A stretch of 7,520 nt of DNA, from contig JAEINM010000194.1 in NCBI GenBank assembly GCA_016342385.1, forward strand, positions 1-7,520, in the 5' to 3' direction. A program made the position numbers and the translations under genes. Below are positions 7,201 through 7,520 of the stretch, piece by piece. Position 1 is the first letter of the stretch. Each line of letters starts with the position of its first letter. Source of the DNA: Spirochaetaceae bacterium (GTDB lineage: Bacteria; Spirochaetota; Spirochaetia; DSM-2461). The notes beneath the pieces are model-generated. The model did not search any database and was not told the DNA's origin. It saw only the letters and a program-made list of their open reading frames with translations.

Positions 7201-7520
7201 ACGAGTTTTTCTTTCGATGAGAGGGTATTATGAGATTTGAAAATATGGAAGAGAGCGTGATTCTGTCGTTCATCATTGGACAATTCGGGGACTGAATAAC
7301 AATTGATCGCCATTTTCAGATTGTTGATAAATTCCTCTGGTAAACCTTTTTCTCTGTCTTCATCTCTCGTGAAATAATGATTGAGCATTTCCTGATAAGA
7401 AAGGGAACGTGTAAAATGTGTAGATTCCACTTCAACTGACTGAAAGAGACGTTCAATATTATTATTATATTCCAATGCTGTCAGAAAAAGTTCTGTTAAG
7501 TCTCCATTTCCTTTTATTTC
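4224..7520 (-). CDS. Multidomain acyl-CoA (acetyl/propionyl-CoA) carboxylase, eukaryote-like; 3' part, 5' end outside window
   Basis: Reading leftward from the right edge, the frame is open for 1,098 residues and ends at TAG (4226-4224); the start lies beyond 7520. A TTG at 7475 is in frame but has no Shine-Dalgarno close by, and similarity to the carboxylase family continues upstream of it. Residues below are numbered from the edge. Residues 1 to about 540 resemble the non-catalytic central region of eukaryotic acetyl-CoA carboxylase: NNNIERLFQ (20-28) fits the VETQF segment, and LRDFD (ending at 371) fits the RMRNFDL segment. Residues about 540-1098 are a two-part CT domain: YPYEF (544-548) at its entry, SSGAKINM (653-660) and GAQSYW (697-702) in the N-half, YHGGAYVVF (971-979) and VIGGAP (999-1004) in the C-half. 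The last two resemble propionyl-CoA carboxylase beta chains. CT moves carboxyl from biotin to acyl-CoA, giving malonyl- or methylmalonyl-CoA. No AMKM biotin site is visible, so biotin carboxylase and carrier domains should be upstream. Substrate is uncertain; these are recalled similarities, not computed alignments. Confidence 0.85.
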   Translation of the reverse strand, partial: EIKGNGDLTELFLTALEYNNNIERLFQSVEVESTHFTRSLSYQEMLNHYFTRDEDREKGLPEEFINNLKMAINCYSVPELSNDERQNHALFHIFKSHNTLSSKEKLVKEILIRLHSSSLTRDMEKKFKETVNEVISLSIGQSTSVVDMALHLLYTKMNKISITPKIDVHKTEIRDIIKKIHVTKEEVIEEKIAEISDCDSSLIKELIDLIIEGNDDQIRLSMRILGQHINRDRKILHSQILISENNYASIITFEEEKKPIGSLITVINGIDHMESLPLKLWIKKCDTEKMELIILVKTYATDVNGDILIKQINDDMGGKVRFISIGVYPENKIHDFRTYEWEGKWMETILRRGFSPLQFRELHVYRLRDFDTSILYKSESVILLEVKSRENEKDTRLFAYSSISVSEIVLSTSGRVKQLIEFELVLTEAAYAMRAVQAKHKYRLQWNRIIIYNRSLLNLRLPQMKYLENKFVKMASGLGIQRLVFYTRRIKRNEQSIRDLELIFSHISQEQYSVSGRKPSTSPLKALDSYTSSVIRARQRNVIYPYEFIKMITFSGYPILSHMPKGDFEEFDVRKGKTLSVKGRAPGLNSSNIVFGIISNYSEELKVHIRRVIILSDTTKDLGSLAEPESRNVIAALDLAENERIPVEWIPISSGAKINMESGTENLDWTASTLKRIIEFTQRGGEINIIVPAINVGAQSYWNAEATMLMHTKGLLIMTDDASMLLTGKKALDFSGSVSGDNNLDIGGSEKIMGPNGQAQVRVSNIAEAYKVLFNHYNLTYISPGSSFPAIKESTDPEERDISLYPYKDFLSQGFNTIGDIFSAEKNPDRKKPFDIRQVMLSLIDKDSDHLERWRSMEQADTAVVWESRIGGYSAGLVSIESRNIHRIGSIPFNGPQMWSGGTLFPQSSKKIARAINAFSNQLPLVVLANLSGFDGSPESLRNLQLEYGAEIGRAIVNFKGPIIFVVIARYHGGAYVVFSKSLNPNIRSAALEGSFASVIGGAPAAAVVFPKTVSKEVYADERVLEKQKALNKSKCTPREYQELFNSVYNEKQRELADRFDKIHSVERATKVGSIDDIISVSQLRSYVIQQIREGMNK

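Noticed and set aside
7473..7475. TTG as a start codon for the leftward carboxylase gene
   Set aside because: The frame is open upstream to the window edge, the nearest GGAG lies about 27 bases away, and the residues before it continue the similarity to the ACC central region.

Overview
The window (about 40% GC by eye) holds two convergent transcription units and looks like a chromosomal piece of a free-living spirochaete. The phylum guess rests on three weak hints: a Cys-less '...LFAAGQQ' leader of the kind I associate with Spirochaeta/Sphaerochaeta sugar-binding proteins, the codon style, and a long multidomain acyl-CoA carboxylase. It is an inference, not a proven assignment.

Positions 1-147 carry an inverted repeat and a plausible sigma-70-type promoter. 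Positions 148-4073 (+) are a complete monosaccharide ABC importer in the order binding protein, ATPase, permease, most like ChvE-GguA-GguB (chvE/mmsA/mmsB; XylFGH is the sister group). The binding protein captures sugar in the periplasm, the permease forms the channel, and the duplicated-domain ATPase drives uptake. A strong hairpin with a short T run lies between the binding-protein gene and the ATPase gene, and probably lets the binding protein be made in excess. ATPase and permease are 9 bases apart, and the permease Shine-Dalgarno overlaps the ATPase stop codon. A GC-rich intrinsic terminator follows the permease.

Positions 4224-7520 (-) are the 3' part of a very large gene whose reading frame stays open to the right edge. 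The visible 1,098 residues have a carboxyltransferase (CT) domain at the C-terminal end. The roughly 540 residues before it resemble, segment by segment, the central non-catalytic region of eukaryotic multidomain acetyl-CoA carboxylase. Biotin carboxylase and biotin carrier domains are not in the visible part and are expected beyond the right edge. A eukaryote-style single-chain carboxylase in a bacterium is the most interesting item here. There are no RNA genes, CRISPR arrays or insertion sequences that I can see.
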